Of a DNA stretch of 64,000 nucleotides, positions 36,596-45,230 are shown one piece after another. Under the pieces are notes generated by a model, which saw only the letters and a program-made list of their open reading frames with translations, was not told where the DNA came from and did not search any database. The translations under genes were made by a program, and so were the position numbers. The stretch covers positions 2,381,734 to 2,445,733 of the forward strand of contig NZ_AQXI01000001.1 of NCBI RefSeq assembly GCF_000376445.1, written 5' to 3'. Origin of the DNA: Haladaptatus paucihalophilus DX253. Lineage in GTDB: Archaea; Halobacteriota; Halobacteria; Halobacteriales; Haladaptataceae. How positions within the stretch are numbered: position 1 is the first letter of the stretch; each line of letters opens with the position of its first letter.

Positions 36596-37033
36596 CTAGA
36601 AGGAGAACGTCCTCGTTGCGCCTTCGGTTCTCCCGTAGTCGTTGTACGCAACCGCGCGATATTCGTAGGTGATGCCGCTTTCTTCACCGACCGGATGGCC
36701 GGTAAAACTCGCGTTATCGTCGATTAGGCGAAGTTCGGTATCGTACGGGAACCCGTCGCCTTCCGGACCCCACTCGAACCACGCCTCGACGTCGGTGCCG
36801 TACGCCCAGCCGGTGAGCTCTACCTCGCCGTTGTCTACGGTGTACGGTCCCGTTTGTGGTGTCGGAGGTGGACTGCCGCTCCCGCTTCCACCGCCACCGC
36901 CGCCGTCACAACCCGTACACGGAACCCTCGCGGCTACCGTGCCCGTCATCGAGATGCCGATTGCCGCTCCGATACCGACGCCGGTCAGTTCGAGCACGTC
37001 GCGGCGCGATGTATGCTTGTCTTCATCTGTCAT
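36596..37033 (-). CDS. Exported FEWG-module protein 1
   Basis: This 145-residue protein has a twin-arginine signal (HTSRRDVLELTGVGIG, hydrophobic to AA). After the signal comes VPCTGCDGGGGGGSGSG, a CxxC followed by a Gly/Ser-rich spacer. A single beta-module contains VELTGWAYGTDVEAWFEWGP, FTGHPVGEESGITYEYRAVA and NDYGRTEGATRTFSF. The layout looks fibronectin-III-like. It is a tandem paralogue of the next gene, and its module resembles the C-terminal extension of the adjacent halolysin. Function unknown: inhibitor, adhesin or substrate-presenting partner are all possible. Confidence 0.72.
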   Translation of the reverse strand: MTDEDKHTSRRDVLELTGVGIGAAIGISMTGTVAARVPCTGCDGGGGGGSGSGSPPPTPQTGPYTVDNGEVELTGWAYGTDVEAWFEWGPEGDGFPYDTELRLIDDNASFTGHPVGEESGITYEYRAVAYNDYGRTEGATRTFSF

Positions 37034-37230
37034 GCACGGTAGATTACTCTGCCCTAGTATATATTTTTTCTGAGAATACAGAATATAATATTGCTTCCGT
37101 CGGTACCCTCGCGTTAATCCATTTTCGGGCGATAAACTGTTTCTCCACGACCCCACCGATTTCCGTCCCGTTCCCTGTCTCTTTTCGCTCTCGGTTTCTG
37201 TTCGCTGCCGGAAAAGCCCGACCGGCGGCG

Positions 37231-37692
37231 TCAGACGATAAACGTCTTCGGCATGCCGACCGAACTGCCGTAGTCGTTGACCACGATGGCTCGGTACACG
37301 TAGGAGACACCGCTCTCCACGCCGACCGGGTGACCGGTGAACACGTCGTACGAATCGACGTATCGGAGCTCCGTATCGTTCGGGAGGCTCTGGTCGGGCA
37401 ACCCGTCTTCCTGAGTGCCCTCGCCCCACTCGAACCACGCTCGTCCGCCGTCCTCGTTCGTCCAGCCCGTTAGTTCCACTTCGCCGTCGCTGACGGTGTA
37501 ATTACTCGTCCGCGGTGCCGCGGGTGGACTGCCGCCGCCACCGCCGCCACCGCCGCCGCCGCCGCCACAATCGGGACACGAGACGTTCGCGTCCGCCGTT
37601 CCCATCATCGAAACGCCGGTCAGCGCCGCGAGACCGACGCCGGATCGCCTGAGTACGTCACGCCGTGACGTATGGTTGTCTTTGTCTACCAT
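37231..37692 (-). CDS. Exported FEWG-module protein 2
   Basis: This 153-residue paralogue of FEWG protein 1 has twin-arginine signal HTSRRDVLRRSGVGLAAL, then VSCPDC, an uninterrupted run of about 12 glycines, SPPAAPRT and one module with VELTGWTNEDGGRAWFEWG, TGHPVGVESGVSYVYRAIVV and NDYGSSVG. The glycine run is encoded by a near-perfect CCG/CCA microsatellite (minus-strand GGC/GGT codons), so its length may vary between strains without frameshift. A TATA-like ATTATATAG lies upstream, in an A+T-rich gap. The gene pair plus halolysin appear to be one locus of secreted proteins. Confidence 0.72.
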   Translation of the reverse strand: MVDKDNHTSRRDVLRRSGVGLAALTGVSMMGTADANVSCPDCGGGGGGGGGGGGSPPAAPRTSNYTVSDGEVELTGWTNEDGGRAWFEWGEGTQEDGLPDQSLPNDTELRYVDSYDVFTGHPVGVESGVSYVYRAIVVNDYGSSVGMPKTFIV

Positions 37693-37844
37693 ACGATTAG
37701 AATTACTATCTAATAGTACATAATATTCATCTATATAATTTATCGAAACCATCTCACGATAGAACCATTCTGTTCCTCGCCGCCACGTTCCCGCACGCTT
37801 CGTCTGACGTAAGAACTATACTCGTTCGATGGCCCCGTAGTTCT

Positions 37845-38204
37845 ATGGGATTCATGGATAAAATTCTCGGCGAGACTCCATCCGGGAGTGCCGGGGATTA
37901 TGTCGAGCTCGATTTGGACGACTTCGATGCTGCACCCGACGAATCGCAAACCAGCGTCCATATCGCCGAAATTCAGGGCCAACAGGACGTCATCGCCATC
38001 AAGGACGCCGTGTACGACGGCGACATCGTTATCGCTGACATCACACGACTTCGAACGCAGGATACCACCGTCGAACGAATCACGGACGAACTACAACAGG
38101 TCGCCCGCGAAGTCAACGGCGATATCGTTCAGAAAGGCGACGACCAACTCATCGTGACGCCCACTAGCGTCAGTATCAGCCGAACAAAACTCGGTCGGGA
38201 TTAG
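37845..38204 (+). CDS. sepF: Cell division protein SepF
   Basis: This 119-residue protein has an amphipathic N-terminus (MGFMDKILG) that anchors to the membrane, an acidic linker and the SepF core (SVHIAEIQGQQDVIAIKDAV, DIVIADITRL, VNGDIVQKGDDQLIVTP). In archaea SepF tethers FtsZ1/FtsZ2 to the membrane at the division site. ATG 37845 has a TATA-like CTATA at -27 (leaderless). Its stop overlaps the convergent DUF5611 gene by four bases. Confidence 0.93.
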   Translation: MGFMDKILGETPSGSAGDYVELDLDDFDAAPDESQTSVHIAEIQGQQDVIAIKDAVYDGDIVIADITRLRTQDTTVERITDELQQVAREVNGDIVQKGDDQLIVTPTSVSISRTKLGRD

Positions 38205-38593
38205 ACGTTATCCGGCGCATCCGCATCGTCCTCGACGGTTCGCTTCAGCGAATCGCGGCGTGCTTTCGCGTCGCGGCCGGTCGCTTCGAGGAGGAATTCG
38301 TTTTTCTTGCTTACCGCGTCGGCAGCAGCGTCAGCGTTTCCTTCCGCGATGACGTCCTCGGCCGGTCGCTCTTCGAAGTGAACGGCGAGTTTGTCTTTCT
38401 TGCCGCTGTACGATGCCGCACCGGCGACGATCCGCTCGAACACCGGATTGTCGGGTTCCTCGACCACGTAGAGTTCGTGCCCGTTGAACTCCTCCGTCCC
38501 CGTTACGGGACCGAAGTAGTCCTCGATGCTCGCTTTCAGGTCGGGCATTCGGTCTTCGAGATGCTCACCGCGTCGCATTTTGTATTCTTTCAT
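38201..38593 (-). CDS. DUF5611-family protein
   Basis: This 130-residue acidic soluble protein begins MKEYKMRRGEHLEDRMPDLK and contains ELYVVEEPDNPVFERIVAGA and KDKLAVHFEERPAEDVIAEG. It is a conserved haloarchaeal unknown family with no catalytic motif visible. It is convergent and overlapping with sepF. A role in cell division is only a guess from location. Confidence 0.75.
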   Translation of the reverse strand: MKEYKMRRGEHLEDRMPDLKASIEDYFGPVTGTEEFNGHELYVVEEPDNPVFERIVAGAASYSGKKDKLAVHFEERPAEDVIAEGNADAAADAVSKKNEFLLEATGRDAKARRDSLKRTVEDDADAPDNV

Positions 38594-38643
38594 GAGTTGG
38601 CCCCAGATTGGAGGGGTGGATGTTTACCCTTTTCGCGTCGCGC

Positions 38644-39489
38644 TTACTCTTGCTCGCTTAGGTATCCCTTTCGACACTCGGGACAGATGTCCCCCGCTCG
38701 AAGCGAGGACCCCGACGCTACCCCACCGAACTGGCCGCATTCGGGGCAGACGAGTTCCGCGTCGACGCTCGACTCCGAGGCTTGGTCCGGCTTCGGCGCT
38801 TCCCGCGCCCGCGTGAAACCGGTGTCCGTCTGCGGGTCGGGTCGCGTGGTTCGCACGAATCCCGTCTCCTCGCGCGGTTCGGCCTCCACGAACTCCGTCT
38901 CGTCGTCCATCTTCGGCGCGCTCTCGGGTGTCAAACTCCCGCCGAAGCTCACCTCGGCGTCGCTTCCGTCGCTGACCTGTGCATCGAACCCTTCGTCTTC
39001 CATCCCCGTGTCGGGCCACTCCATCGGTTCCCGCTCCGCGTCGCCCACGTTCGTATCTTCCGCCTCGGGCCACTCGCCGTGGCCGCGTTCGCCCTCGTCG
39101 GCTTCCTCGTCGTCCTCGTCTTCGAGGATGACGCCATCGTCTTCCTCCGCGCTCTCCGGCGGCTCGAAGTCGTCGTCGTTGAAGCTCACCGGCTCCGGGT
39201 TCGATTCAGGACCCGGCTCCGTGGTGGGTGAGGAGTCGATGATCTCCGTCTCGGACGGTGGTTCGACCTGTCGGTCCGCCGCCTTGCTCTCGATGGGTTC
39301 CGGCGTGGGTTCCGGTTCCTCTATCGCCGTCACCTCCTTGTTCTCGCTGACCACCTTCTCGTTTCCACAGCGTTGACACTCCTCGAACTCCCGGACCGTC
39401 ACGACGACTTCGTTACCCTGCTCTTCGCGCTCGCGCTCTATTTCGGACTCACCGTAGTCATGCCCTATCAGCGAACATCTGAGACCCAT
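38644..39489 (-). CDS. Acidic protein with two zinc-binding ends (DUF7093-like)
   Basis: This 281-residue protein starts MGLRCSLIGHDYGESEIE with FEECQRCGNEKVV, a first zinc pair. A long, very acidic Pro/Glu-rich, probably disordered middle follows, then a C-terminal zinc ribbon LVCPECGQFGGVASG...GDICPECRKGYLSEQE. The arrangement suggests a DNA/RNA- or protein-binding adaptor, but nothing identifies the partner. Its family is widespread in haloarchaea, as far as I know. Confidence 0.7.
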   Translation of the reverse strand: MGLRCSLIGHDYGESEIEREREEQGNEVVVTVREFEECQRCGNEKVVSENKEVTAIEEPEPTPEPIESKAADRQVEPPSETEIIDSSPTTEPGPESNPEPVSFNDDDFEPPESAEEDDGVILEDEDDEEADEGERGHGEWPEAEDTNVGDAEREPMEWPDTGMEDEGFDAQVSDGSDAEVSFGGSLTPESAPKMDDETEFVEAEPREETGFVRTTRPDPQTDTGFTRAREAPKPDQASESSVDAELVCPECGQFGGVASGSSLRAGDICPECRKGYLSEQE

Positions 39490-39541
39490 TGAGTGAGGGT
39501 TATTTTCACGGTGTGATAAAAGGGTATTGTTTTTTCCAACG

Positions 39542-40180
39542 TTAGCCGAAGTTTTCCGTTTTCGCCTCGTCCGGGTCGTGTCCGGTCGCTGCCAGAACGT
39601 CGAGAGCGTCCGAGAGGAAGTCGGCGAACCCGTACACGAACGACCGTCCGTCCGCGCGAGAGAGGACGGTCCGTACTTCCTCGCTCTCGCTCACCGCCTC
39701 CTCCGTCAGGACGACCGTCGCACCGTCGGCTTCCAACTCTCGAAGTCGGTCCTCGTGGGCGGGTTCGTCGTCCCGATACACGATTGTCGCGTCGTTTCCG
39801 TCCGCCAACGCGCGCTCCCCGATTCCGACGGCCGGACCGATGCCCGGCCCACCCGCGAGGACGATGACGCGGGCTTCGCCCTCGTAGTACGACCGACCGA
39901 AGGGACCCGCGATGGACACCGTGTCTCCGGCCTCGCGCTCCGCGAGCCACGGACTGAGGTCCCCGTCCGGGTCGATTCCCACCGTAATTTCGAACGTCTC
40001 CGTCGCGGTCGGCGACGAGAGCGTGTAGTGGCGCGTGATTTCCTCACCGTCTACGATTCCAGCGACCTGGAGGAACTGTCCGGGACGGGCGTCGAATCCC
40101 GGCGGTGACTCGATCTCCAGCGCAATCGTCCCTGCTCCGACATTTCTCACCGATTTCACTTCGACTTCGGTTCCATCCAT
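39542..40180 (-). CDS. FAD-binding oxidoreductase (ferredoxin-NADP reductase fold)
   Basis: This 212-residue protein has the two-domain FNR layout: FAD barrel FDARPGQFLQVAGIV and ITRHYTLSSPTATETFEITV (RxYS/T-type FAD motif), then the nucleotide-binding domain VIVLAGGPGIGPAVGIGE (GGxGIxP motif) and a C-terminal VYGFADFLSDAL. It lacks an iron-sulphur domain, so electrons must pass to or from a separate partner such as a ferredoxin. ATG 40180 is chosen because the family starts just before VEVKSVRNVG. Divergent from korA, which produces reduced ferredoxin. Confidence 0.83.
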   Translation of the reverse strand: MDGTEVEVKSVRNVGAGTIALEIESPPGFDARPGQFLQVAGIVDGEEITRHYTLSSPTATETFEITVGIDPDGDLSPWLAEREAGDTVSIAGPFGRSYYEGEARVIVLAGGPGIGPAVGIGERALADGNDATIVYRDDEPAHEDRLRELEADGATVVLTEEAVSESEEVRTVLSRADGRSFVYGFADFLSDALDVLAATGHDPDEAKTENFG

Positions 40181-40240
40181 GGTGGGACGTTTGGCCGTAA
40201 GAACCAAATTCCTTCCCACTTCGCCGACTCTGCTTCAGAA

Positions 40241-40250
40241 GGCTTTTGAT
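40241..40250 (+). promoter_or_regulatory. TATA-like box for korAB
   Basis: GGCTTTTGAT is centred about 29 bases before ATG 40275, consistent with a leaderless korA mRNA and with the internal start rather than an in-frame start 240 bases upstream. Confidence 0.55.
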
Positions 40251-40274
40251 TTGCCACCGGGTAACGTAGCAGTG

Positions 40275-42029
40275 ATGCAAGACCTGAACTGGGCCATCGG
40301 CGGCGAAGCCGGCGATGGAATCGATTCGACCGGGAAAATCTTTGCGCAGGCACTCTCCCGAGCGGGCCGACATGTCTTCACGTCGAAGGATTTCGCGTCC
40401 CGTATTCGAGGGGGCTACACCGCGTACAAGATCCGGTCGTCTACCGACCGAGTCGAGAGCGTCGTCGACCGACTGGACATCCTCGTGGCACTGACCCAGC
40501 GGACCATCGACGAGAACCTCGACGAACTTCACGAGGACAGCGTGATCATCTACGACGGGGAACGGACGGAGATGGAGGACGTCGACATCCCCGAGGAGAT
40601 GATCGGATTGGCCGTTCCGCTCCGCAGTCTGGCGAAGGACGCGGGTGGAACCATCATGCAGAACACCGTCGCGCTCGGTGCGGCGTGTGAAGTGGCGAAC
40701 TTCCCCATCGAGAACCTCGACAGCGCGCTCGACAAGAAGTTCGGCGCGAAGGGTGAGGCCATCGTCGAGAACAACAAGGAAGCCGCCCGTCTCGGACAGG
40801 AGTACGTCCAGGAGGAGTACGACTACGACTTCGAGTACGACGTGGAAACGACGGACAACGACTACGTCCTGCTCAACGGTGACGAGGCCATCGGCATGGG
40901 TGCTATCGCCGCTGGCTGTCGCTTCTACTCCGGCTACCCCATCACGCCCGCGACGAACGTCATGGAGTATCTCACGGGCCGAATCGAGCACTTCGGCGGC
41001 ACGGTGATGCAGGCCGAGGACGAACTGTCGGCCATCAACATGGCGCTCGGCGCGGCGCGCGCTGGCGCACGCTCGATGACGGCGACGTCCGGTCCGGGTA
41101 TCGACCTGATGACCGAGACGTTCGGTCTCATCGCACAGAGCGAGACGCCGCTCGTCATCTGCGACGTGATGCGCTCCGGTCCCTCGACCGGGATGCCGAC
41201 GAAACAGGAACAGGGCGACCTGAACATGACGCTGTACGGCGGCCACGGCGAGATTCCGCGGTTCGTCGTCGCGCCGACGAACGTCGCCGAGTGTTTCCAC
41301 AAGACCGTCGAGGCGTTCAACTTCGCCGAGAAGTACCAGACCCCCGTCTTCCTGCTCGCCGACCTCGCCATGGCCGTCACCGAGCAGACGTTCTCGCCCG
41401 AGGAGTTCGACATGGATTCCGTCGAAATCGAGCGCGGAAACATCGTGGACGAGGACGACATCGAGGCGTGGACGGACGAGAAGGACCGGTTCCAGCCCCA
41501 CTTCCCGACCGCTGACGGCATCAGCCCGCGCGCGTTCCCCGGAACGAAGGGCGGTGCCCACATGTCCACCGGTCTCGAACACAATGCGCTCGGTCGGCGG
41601 ACCGAGGACACCGAAATCCGCGTCGAGCAGGTCGACAAGCGAAACCGCAAGGTCGAGACGGCACAGGAAGAAGAAGACTGGAGTCCGCGCGAGTTCGGCG
41701 ACGAAGACGCCGACACGCTCGTCATCTCGTGGGGGTCGAACGAAGGGCCGATGCGCGAAGCCCTCGACTTCCTCGAAGAGGACGACGTGAGCGTTCGGTT
41801 CCTCTCGGTTCCGTACATCTTCCCCCGCCCCGACCTCACCGAGGACATCGAGTCCGCGGACACCGTCATCGTGGTCGAGTGTAACGAAACCGGGCAGTTC
41901 GCCAACGTTCTCGAACACGACGCGCTCACTCGTGTCGAGCGGATAAACAAGTACAACGGTATTCGATTCAAGGCCGACGAGTTGGCCGACGACATCAAAG
42001 CGAAACTCGGACAGGAGGTAGAAGCATGA
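40275..42029 (+). CDS. korA: 2-oxoacid:ferredoxin oxidoreductase, alpha (gamma-alpha fusion) subunit
   Basis: This 584-residue subunit begins with the gamma domain (AIGGEAGDGIDSTGKIFAQA, DFASRIRGGYTAYKIR) fused to the alpha domain (YPITPATNVMEYL; ATSGPGIDLMTETFGL; PSTGMPTKQEQGDL). The enzyme oxidises a 2-oxoacid (pyruvate or 2-oxoglutarate) with CoA to acyl-CoA, giving reduced ferredoxin. Halophiles have two such enzymes; which substrate this one uses is unclear from sequence. It is coupled to korB by an ATGA overlap. Confidence 0.94.
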   Translation: MQDLNWAIGGEAGDGIDSTGKIFAQALSRAGRHVFTSKDFASRIRGGYTAYKIRSSTDRVESVVDRLDILVALTQRTIDENLDELHEDSVIIYDGERTEMEDVDIPEEMIGLAVPLRSLAKDAGGTIMQNTVALGAACEVANFPIENLDSALDKKFGAKGEAIVENNKEAARLGQEYVQEEYDYDFEYDVETTDNDYVLLNGDEAIGMGAIAAGCRFYSGYPITPATNVMEYLTGRIEHFGGTVMQAEDELSAINMALGAARAGARSMTATSGPGIDLMTETFGLIAQSETPLVICDVMRSGPSTGMPTKQEQGDLNMTLYGGHGEIPRFVVAPTNVAECFHKTVEAFNFAEKYQTPVFLLADLAMAVTEQTFSPEEFDMDSVEIERGNIVDEDDIEAWTDEKDRFQPHFPTADGISPRAFPGTKGGAHMSTGLEHNALGRRTEDTEIRVEQVDKRNRKVETAQEEEDWSPREFGDEDADTLVISWGSNEGPMREALDFLEEDDVSVRFLSVPYIFPRPDLTEDIESADTVIVVECNETGQFANVLEHDALTRVERINKYNGIRFKADELADDIKAKLGQEVEA

Positions 42030-42889
42030 GTTCAGAGGTTCGATTCACCGACTTCAAGTCGGACAAGCAACCGACGTGGTGTCCCGGATGCGGCGACTTC
42101 GGGACGATGAACGGGATGATGAAGGCACTCGCCGAAACCGGCAACAGCCCGGACGACACGTTCGTCGTCGCGGGTATCGGCTGTTCCGGAAAAATCGGGA
42201 CGTTCATGCACTCCTACGCGATTCACGGCGTGCACGGGCGTGCGCTTCCCGTCGGCACCGGCGTCAAACTCGCCAACCCCGACCTCGAAGTGATGGTCGC
42301 GGGCGGCGACGGTGACGGCTACTCCATCGGTGTGGGTCACTTTATCCACGCCGTGCGCCGGAACGTGGACATGTCCTACGTCGTCATGGACAACCGCATC
42401 TACGGGCTGACGAAGGGACAGGCCTCGCCGACCAGCCGCGAGGACTTCGAGACGAGTACGACGCCGGAAGGCCCGCAACAGCCCCCGGTCAACCCGCTCG
42501 CCCTCGCCCTCTCGGCGGGTGCGACGTTCATCGCACAGTCCTTCTCGACCGACGCACAGCGACACGCCGAAATCGTCCAGAAGGCCATCGAGCACGACGG
42601 CTTCGGCTTCGTGAACGTCTTCTCGCCCTGCGTCACGTTCAACGACGTGGACACGTACGACTACTTCCGCGACTCCATCGTCGACCTCGCGGACGAGGGT
42701 CACGACCCGCACGACTACGAGGCGGCCAAAGAGAAGATTCTCGACGCCAGCAAGGAGTATCAGGGCGTCATCTACCAGGACGAAGATAGCGTTCCGTACA
42801 GCGAACTCCACGGCATCGAGGGCAACATGTCCGAGATTCCCGACGGCGCACCCGAGGACGCGATGGACCTCGTGCGCGAGTTCTACTGA
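42026..42889 (+). CDS. korB: 2-oxoacid:ferredoxin oxidoreductase, beta subunit
   Basis: This 287-residue TPP-binding subunit has PTWCPGCGDFGTMNGMMKAL, GIGCSGKIGTFMHSYAIHG, and the TPP site AGGDGDGYSIGVGHFIHAVR, then MDNRIYGLTKGQASPTS. It carries the thiamine diphosphate and part of the Fe-S chain in this simple two-subunit enzyme. Translationally coupled to korA. Confidence 0.95.
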   Translation: MSSEVRFTDFKSDKQPTWCPGCGDFGTMNGMMKALAETGNSPDDTFVVAGIGCSGKIGTFMHSYAIHGVHGRALPVGTGVKLANPDLEVMVAGGDGDGYSIGVGHFIHAVRRNVDMSYVVMDNRIYGLTKGQASPTSREDFETSTTPEGPQQPPVNPLALALSAGATFIAQSFSTDAQRHAEIVQKAIEHDGFGFVNVFSPCVTFNDVDTYDYFRDSIVDLADEGHDPHDYEAAKEKILDASKEYQGVIYQDEDSVPYSELHGIEGNMSEIPDGAPEDAMDLVREFY

Positions 42890-43042
42890 CCCGGCACCCG
42901 TTTTCGACGGCTCGGTTTCCTTTTGTTTTACTCGCCTGCCAACGACCGGTTTCTCGTTCCACCTCGATTGCTCTCGACGTCTCCGGTTCAACTTCTGACC
43001 CACGACGTACGACTAAATCCGTTTCTCGCGGCCGTTTGCGTC

Positions 43043-43052
43043 TGTTTTTTAT
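43043..43052 (+). promoter_or_regulatory. TATA-like box upstream of the geranylgeranyl reductase locus
   Basis: TTTTTTATGATATG lies around 43043-43056, about 27-30 bases before ATG 43079, not before the reductase ATG at 43273. A transcript starting there would be leaderless for a small frame beginning at 43079. Confidence 0.5.
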
Positions 43053-43078
43053 GATATGACCGGCAAGAACGGATAGAG

Positions 43079-43276
43079 ATGACTGCGGAGATACGCGCTG
43101 TCGTCTGCGGTGCTGGGTGTCCCCCCGCCGCGGCGACCGTTTTACTCGATTCCCCCGACACTGGCCGACTTTGCGACGCTATCGGCGGCCGTTCGACCGT
43201 CGACGCGTCGTCAGTTCGAGCACCCGGCACAGAGGAGCGAACACCGTCCCCGTATCGGACGAAGGTGGCGGTATGA
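43079..43276 (+). CDS. Possible 65-residue small protein upstream of the reductase
   Basis: The frame MTAEIRAVVCGAGCPPAAAT continues through a Ser/Arg/Pro-rich tail to TGA, overlapping the reductase start by four bases (ATGA), the coupling used elsewhere in this window. A TATA-like box sits at the right distance for a leaderless start. Against it: no recognised family, and codon use is only moderately haloarchaeal. It could instead be a leader of the reductase mRNA. Confidence 0.4.
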   Translation: MTAEIRAVVCGAGCPPAAATVLLDSPDTGRLCDAIGGRSTVDASSVRAPGTEERTPSPYRTKVAV

Positions 43277-44505
43277 GCGACCATTTCGACGTTATCATCG
43301 CGGGCGCTGGCCCGGCCGGTGCACAGTGTGCCCGGGATTTGGCCCAACGGGGCTACGATGTCGTCGTCCTCGAAGCCGAAAAGGAAGACACGTTCCCGCG
43401 CCAGAGCAACAAGTCCACGGCCGGGACGTTCTCGTCCATGATGGCGGCGTTCGGCATCCCGGACGACGTGGTGATGAACTTCACCGACAACGTGGTCCTC
43501 GAATCGCCGAACGAACACTTCGTCCAGGCACAACCCGGTGCCGTCCTCGAATTCGCCGATTTCAAGCGGTTTTTGGTGGCGGACGGTCGGGACGAGGGTG
43601 CCGAATACTGGTTCGACGCCCGCGTCTCGAAGCCCATCATGAGCGGCAACGAAATCGTCGGCGTCCGCTACGCCGGGGACCAAGAGGTGTACGGCGACAT
43701 CATCATCGACGCGACCGGTCCGAGCGCGCCGCTCGCAAAGAGTCTCGGCGTGACCAACCTGAAGCGCGAGAATCAGGCCATCGGCGTCGAGTTCGAGATG
43801 AAAGGCGTCGATGTGGACGCCGACGGCTATGCGGACCTCACCGACGCGATGATGCTTCGACTCGACCACGACCTCGCGCCGGGCGGCTACTCGTGGATTT
43901 TCCACACCGGAGAGGACACCGCGAAGGTCGGCCTCTGTTACATCCAAAACGAGAGCCACCACGACTACGCCAAGGAGGGAATGGGTATCGACGATTACCT
44001 CCAACACTGGTTGGACACCGACCCGCGGTTCGAGAACGCGGAACGGATGGAAGGCAAACAACACCGCGGGTCCGCCCACATCCAGATGCCCGGCGGCCTC
44101 TCCACGGACAACTTCATGGCCATCGGCGACACCGTGCCGACCATCGACCCGCTCTGGGGTGAGGGGATTCACACCGGCATGAAATCCGCGCGAGCGGCGG
44201 CGATAACCGCTGATCGCTGTTTCATGACCAGCGCATCGGACACCTCCGCGGAGAAGATGTCGATATACGACAATCTCTGGCACGGCGACGTCGCGCCGCA
44301 GATGCGGACGCGACTGCTGATGACGCAACTGCTCTATCTCGCCGAGAACGAGCGCTACGACACGCTGATTCGTGACCTCAAGCAACTCAGCCACGAGATG
44401 CGTGCGAACGCGAACAACGGGAAACTTCGCGGCATCATGAAGCTCCTCCACTGGGAGGACATCCCGCTCCTCAAGCGATTCGCCAGAGAACGGCTCCCGA
44501 TGTAA
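43273..44505 (+). CDS. Geranylgeranyl reductase-family FAD oxidoreductase
   Basis: This 410-residue flavoprotein has an N-terminal FAD-binding Rossmann motif (DVIIAGAGPAGAQCARDLAQ). Midway, MPGGLSTDNFMAIGDTVPTI matches the second FAD-contact GD motif, followed by PLWGEGIHTGMKSARAAA. The family saturates the geranylgeranyl chains of archaeal ether lipids. Start: ATG 43273 lies immediately before the Rossmann strand. It complements GGGP synthase at 52080-52802 in lipid synthesis. Whether it is the main digeranylgeranylglycerophospholipid reductase or a paralogue is uncertain. Confidence 0.87.
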   Translation: MSDHFDVIIAGAGPAGAQCARDLAQRGYDVVVLEAEKEDTFPRQSNKSTAGTFSSMMAAFGIPDDVVMNFTDNVVLESPNEHFVQAQPGAVLEFADFKRFLVADGRDEGAEYWFDARVSKPIMSGNEIVGVRYAGDQEVYGDIIIDATGPSAPLAKSLGVTNLKRENQAIGVEFEMKGVDVDADGYADLTDAMMLRLDHDLAPGGYSWIFHTGEDTAKVGLCYIQNESHHDYAKEGMGIDDYLQHWLDTDPRFENAERMEGKQHRGSAHIQMPGGLSTDNFMAIGDTVPTIDPLWGEGIHTGMKSARAAAITADRCFMTSASDTSAEKMSIYDNLWHGDVAPQMRTRLLMTQLLYLAENERYDTLIRDLKQLSHEMRANANNGKLRGIMKLLHWEDIPLLKRFARERLPM

Positions 44506-44516
44506 CGTCTCCGACG

Positions 44517-44825
44517 CTATTTTTCGGCCGAACTCGCGGTTCCCGTCTCTCGAATCCGGCGGCGATACTTTTCGAGCGCGTCGTCCAACGCGGCTCCGGC
44601 GTCCACGTCGAGTGCGTTCGCCACCGCGAGCAACGAGAACAGCGCGTCGCCGAGTTCGTCTTCCGTCACGTCGAGCGCCGCCGGGTCGTCACCCCATCCC
44701 GTGGATTTCGTCGCGTCGGCCGCGATTTCCCCGACCTCCGCGGCCAAATCGAGAATTCGATACGCGGGGTCGCTCTCCAGGTCGTGCTCCGCCACGAACG
44801 CGGCAACCGCCTCTTGTTCGTCCAT
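44517..44825 (-). CDS. MazG-like nucleotide pyrophosphohydrolase
   Basis: This 102-residue all-helical protein has the MazG/dUTPase-like metal site: YRILDLAAEVGEIAADATKS (ExxE) followed by DELGDALFSLLAVANALDVD (ExxD). It hydrolyses (d)NTPs, cleaning non-canonical nucleotides, or in some lineages limits stress signalling. It is convergent with the geranylgeranyl reductase gene. ATG 44825 is preferred over an upstream extension without family similarity. Confidence 0.85.
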   Translation of the reverse strand: MDEQEAVAAFVAEHDLESDPAYRILDLAAEVGEIAADATKSTGWGDDPAALDVTEDELGDALFSLLAVANALDVDAGAALDDALEKYRRRIRETGTASSAEK

Positions 44826-45230
44826 ACTCACTTTGAGCAGACATGTCGGAGTAAACTGTTCCGGTTCGCCTCGCTGCCTTCCGGTACGCAACGTGTGGTG
44901 GTCGAACTATCCCGCTCGGCGCGCGCTGACGGCGGCTCCGGACATCCGTGTCACCGACCGCGAGTACGGAAATGACGACTCCTACCGTCTCGTGTTGGGG
45001 TACTGATTATTACGGCAAATTACTGAACTCATATTTGTGACACTAAATTTCACTGAATTCTACTATAATATACTGTTTTCTACTATACTCCCACCACTTT
45101 CCCCACCGCCTTCCTTCCCTTCCTCTCCCACCGCCGCAAACCGAGGTCGCTCCGTTTCGGAGCGTCCTCGTCGAAATCATCCGCGAACTAATATGTCCTC
45201 GGAACGCGATTGACGTGATTGAACGTTCGG
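44826..45230. promoter_or_regulatory. A+T-rich intergenic region with phased direct repeats
   Basis: TTCTACTATA occurs at 45058-45067 and again at 45078-45087, exactly 20 bases (about two helical turns) apart, amid related TTACTGAA and TTCACTGAAT boxes at about 45019-45058. This could be a regulator binding site upstream of the exported hydrolase. A plus-strand frame ending REYGNDDSYRLVLGY at 45006 may be a gene remnant but has no start. Confidence 0.45.

Noticed and set aside
36596-37438. 280-residue form of FEWG protein 1
   Set aside because: The extra N-terminus is Arg-rich shadow sequence; the twin-arginine signal begins at ATG 37033.
44701-45006. Plus-strand frame ending in a protein-like tail (REYGNDDSYRLVLGY)
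   Set aside because: Most of it is antisense to mazG and no start or promoter is near the tail; at most a tiny gene remnant.
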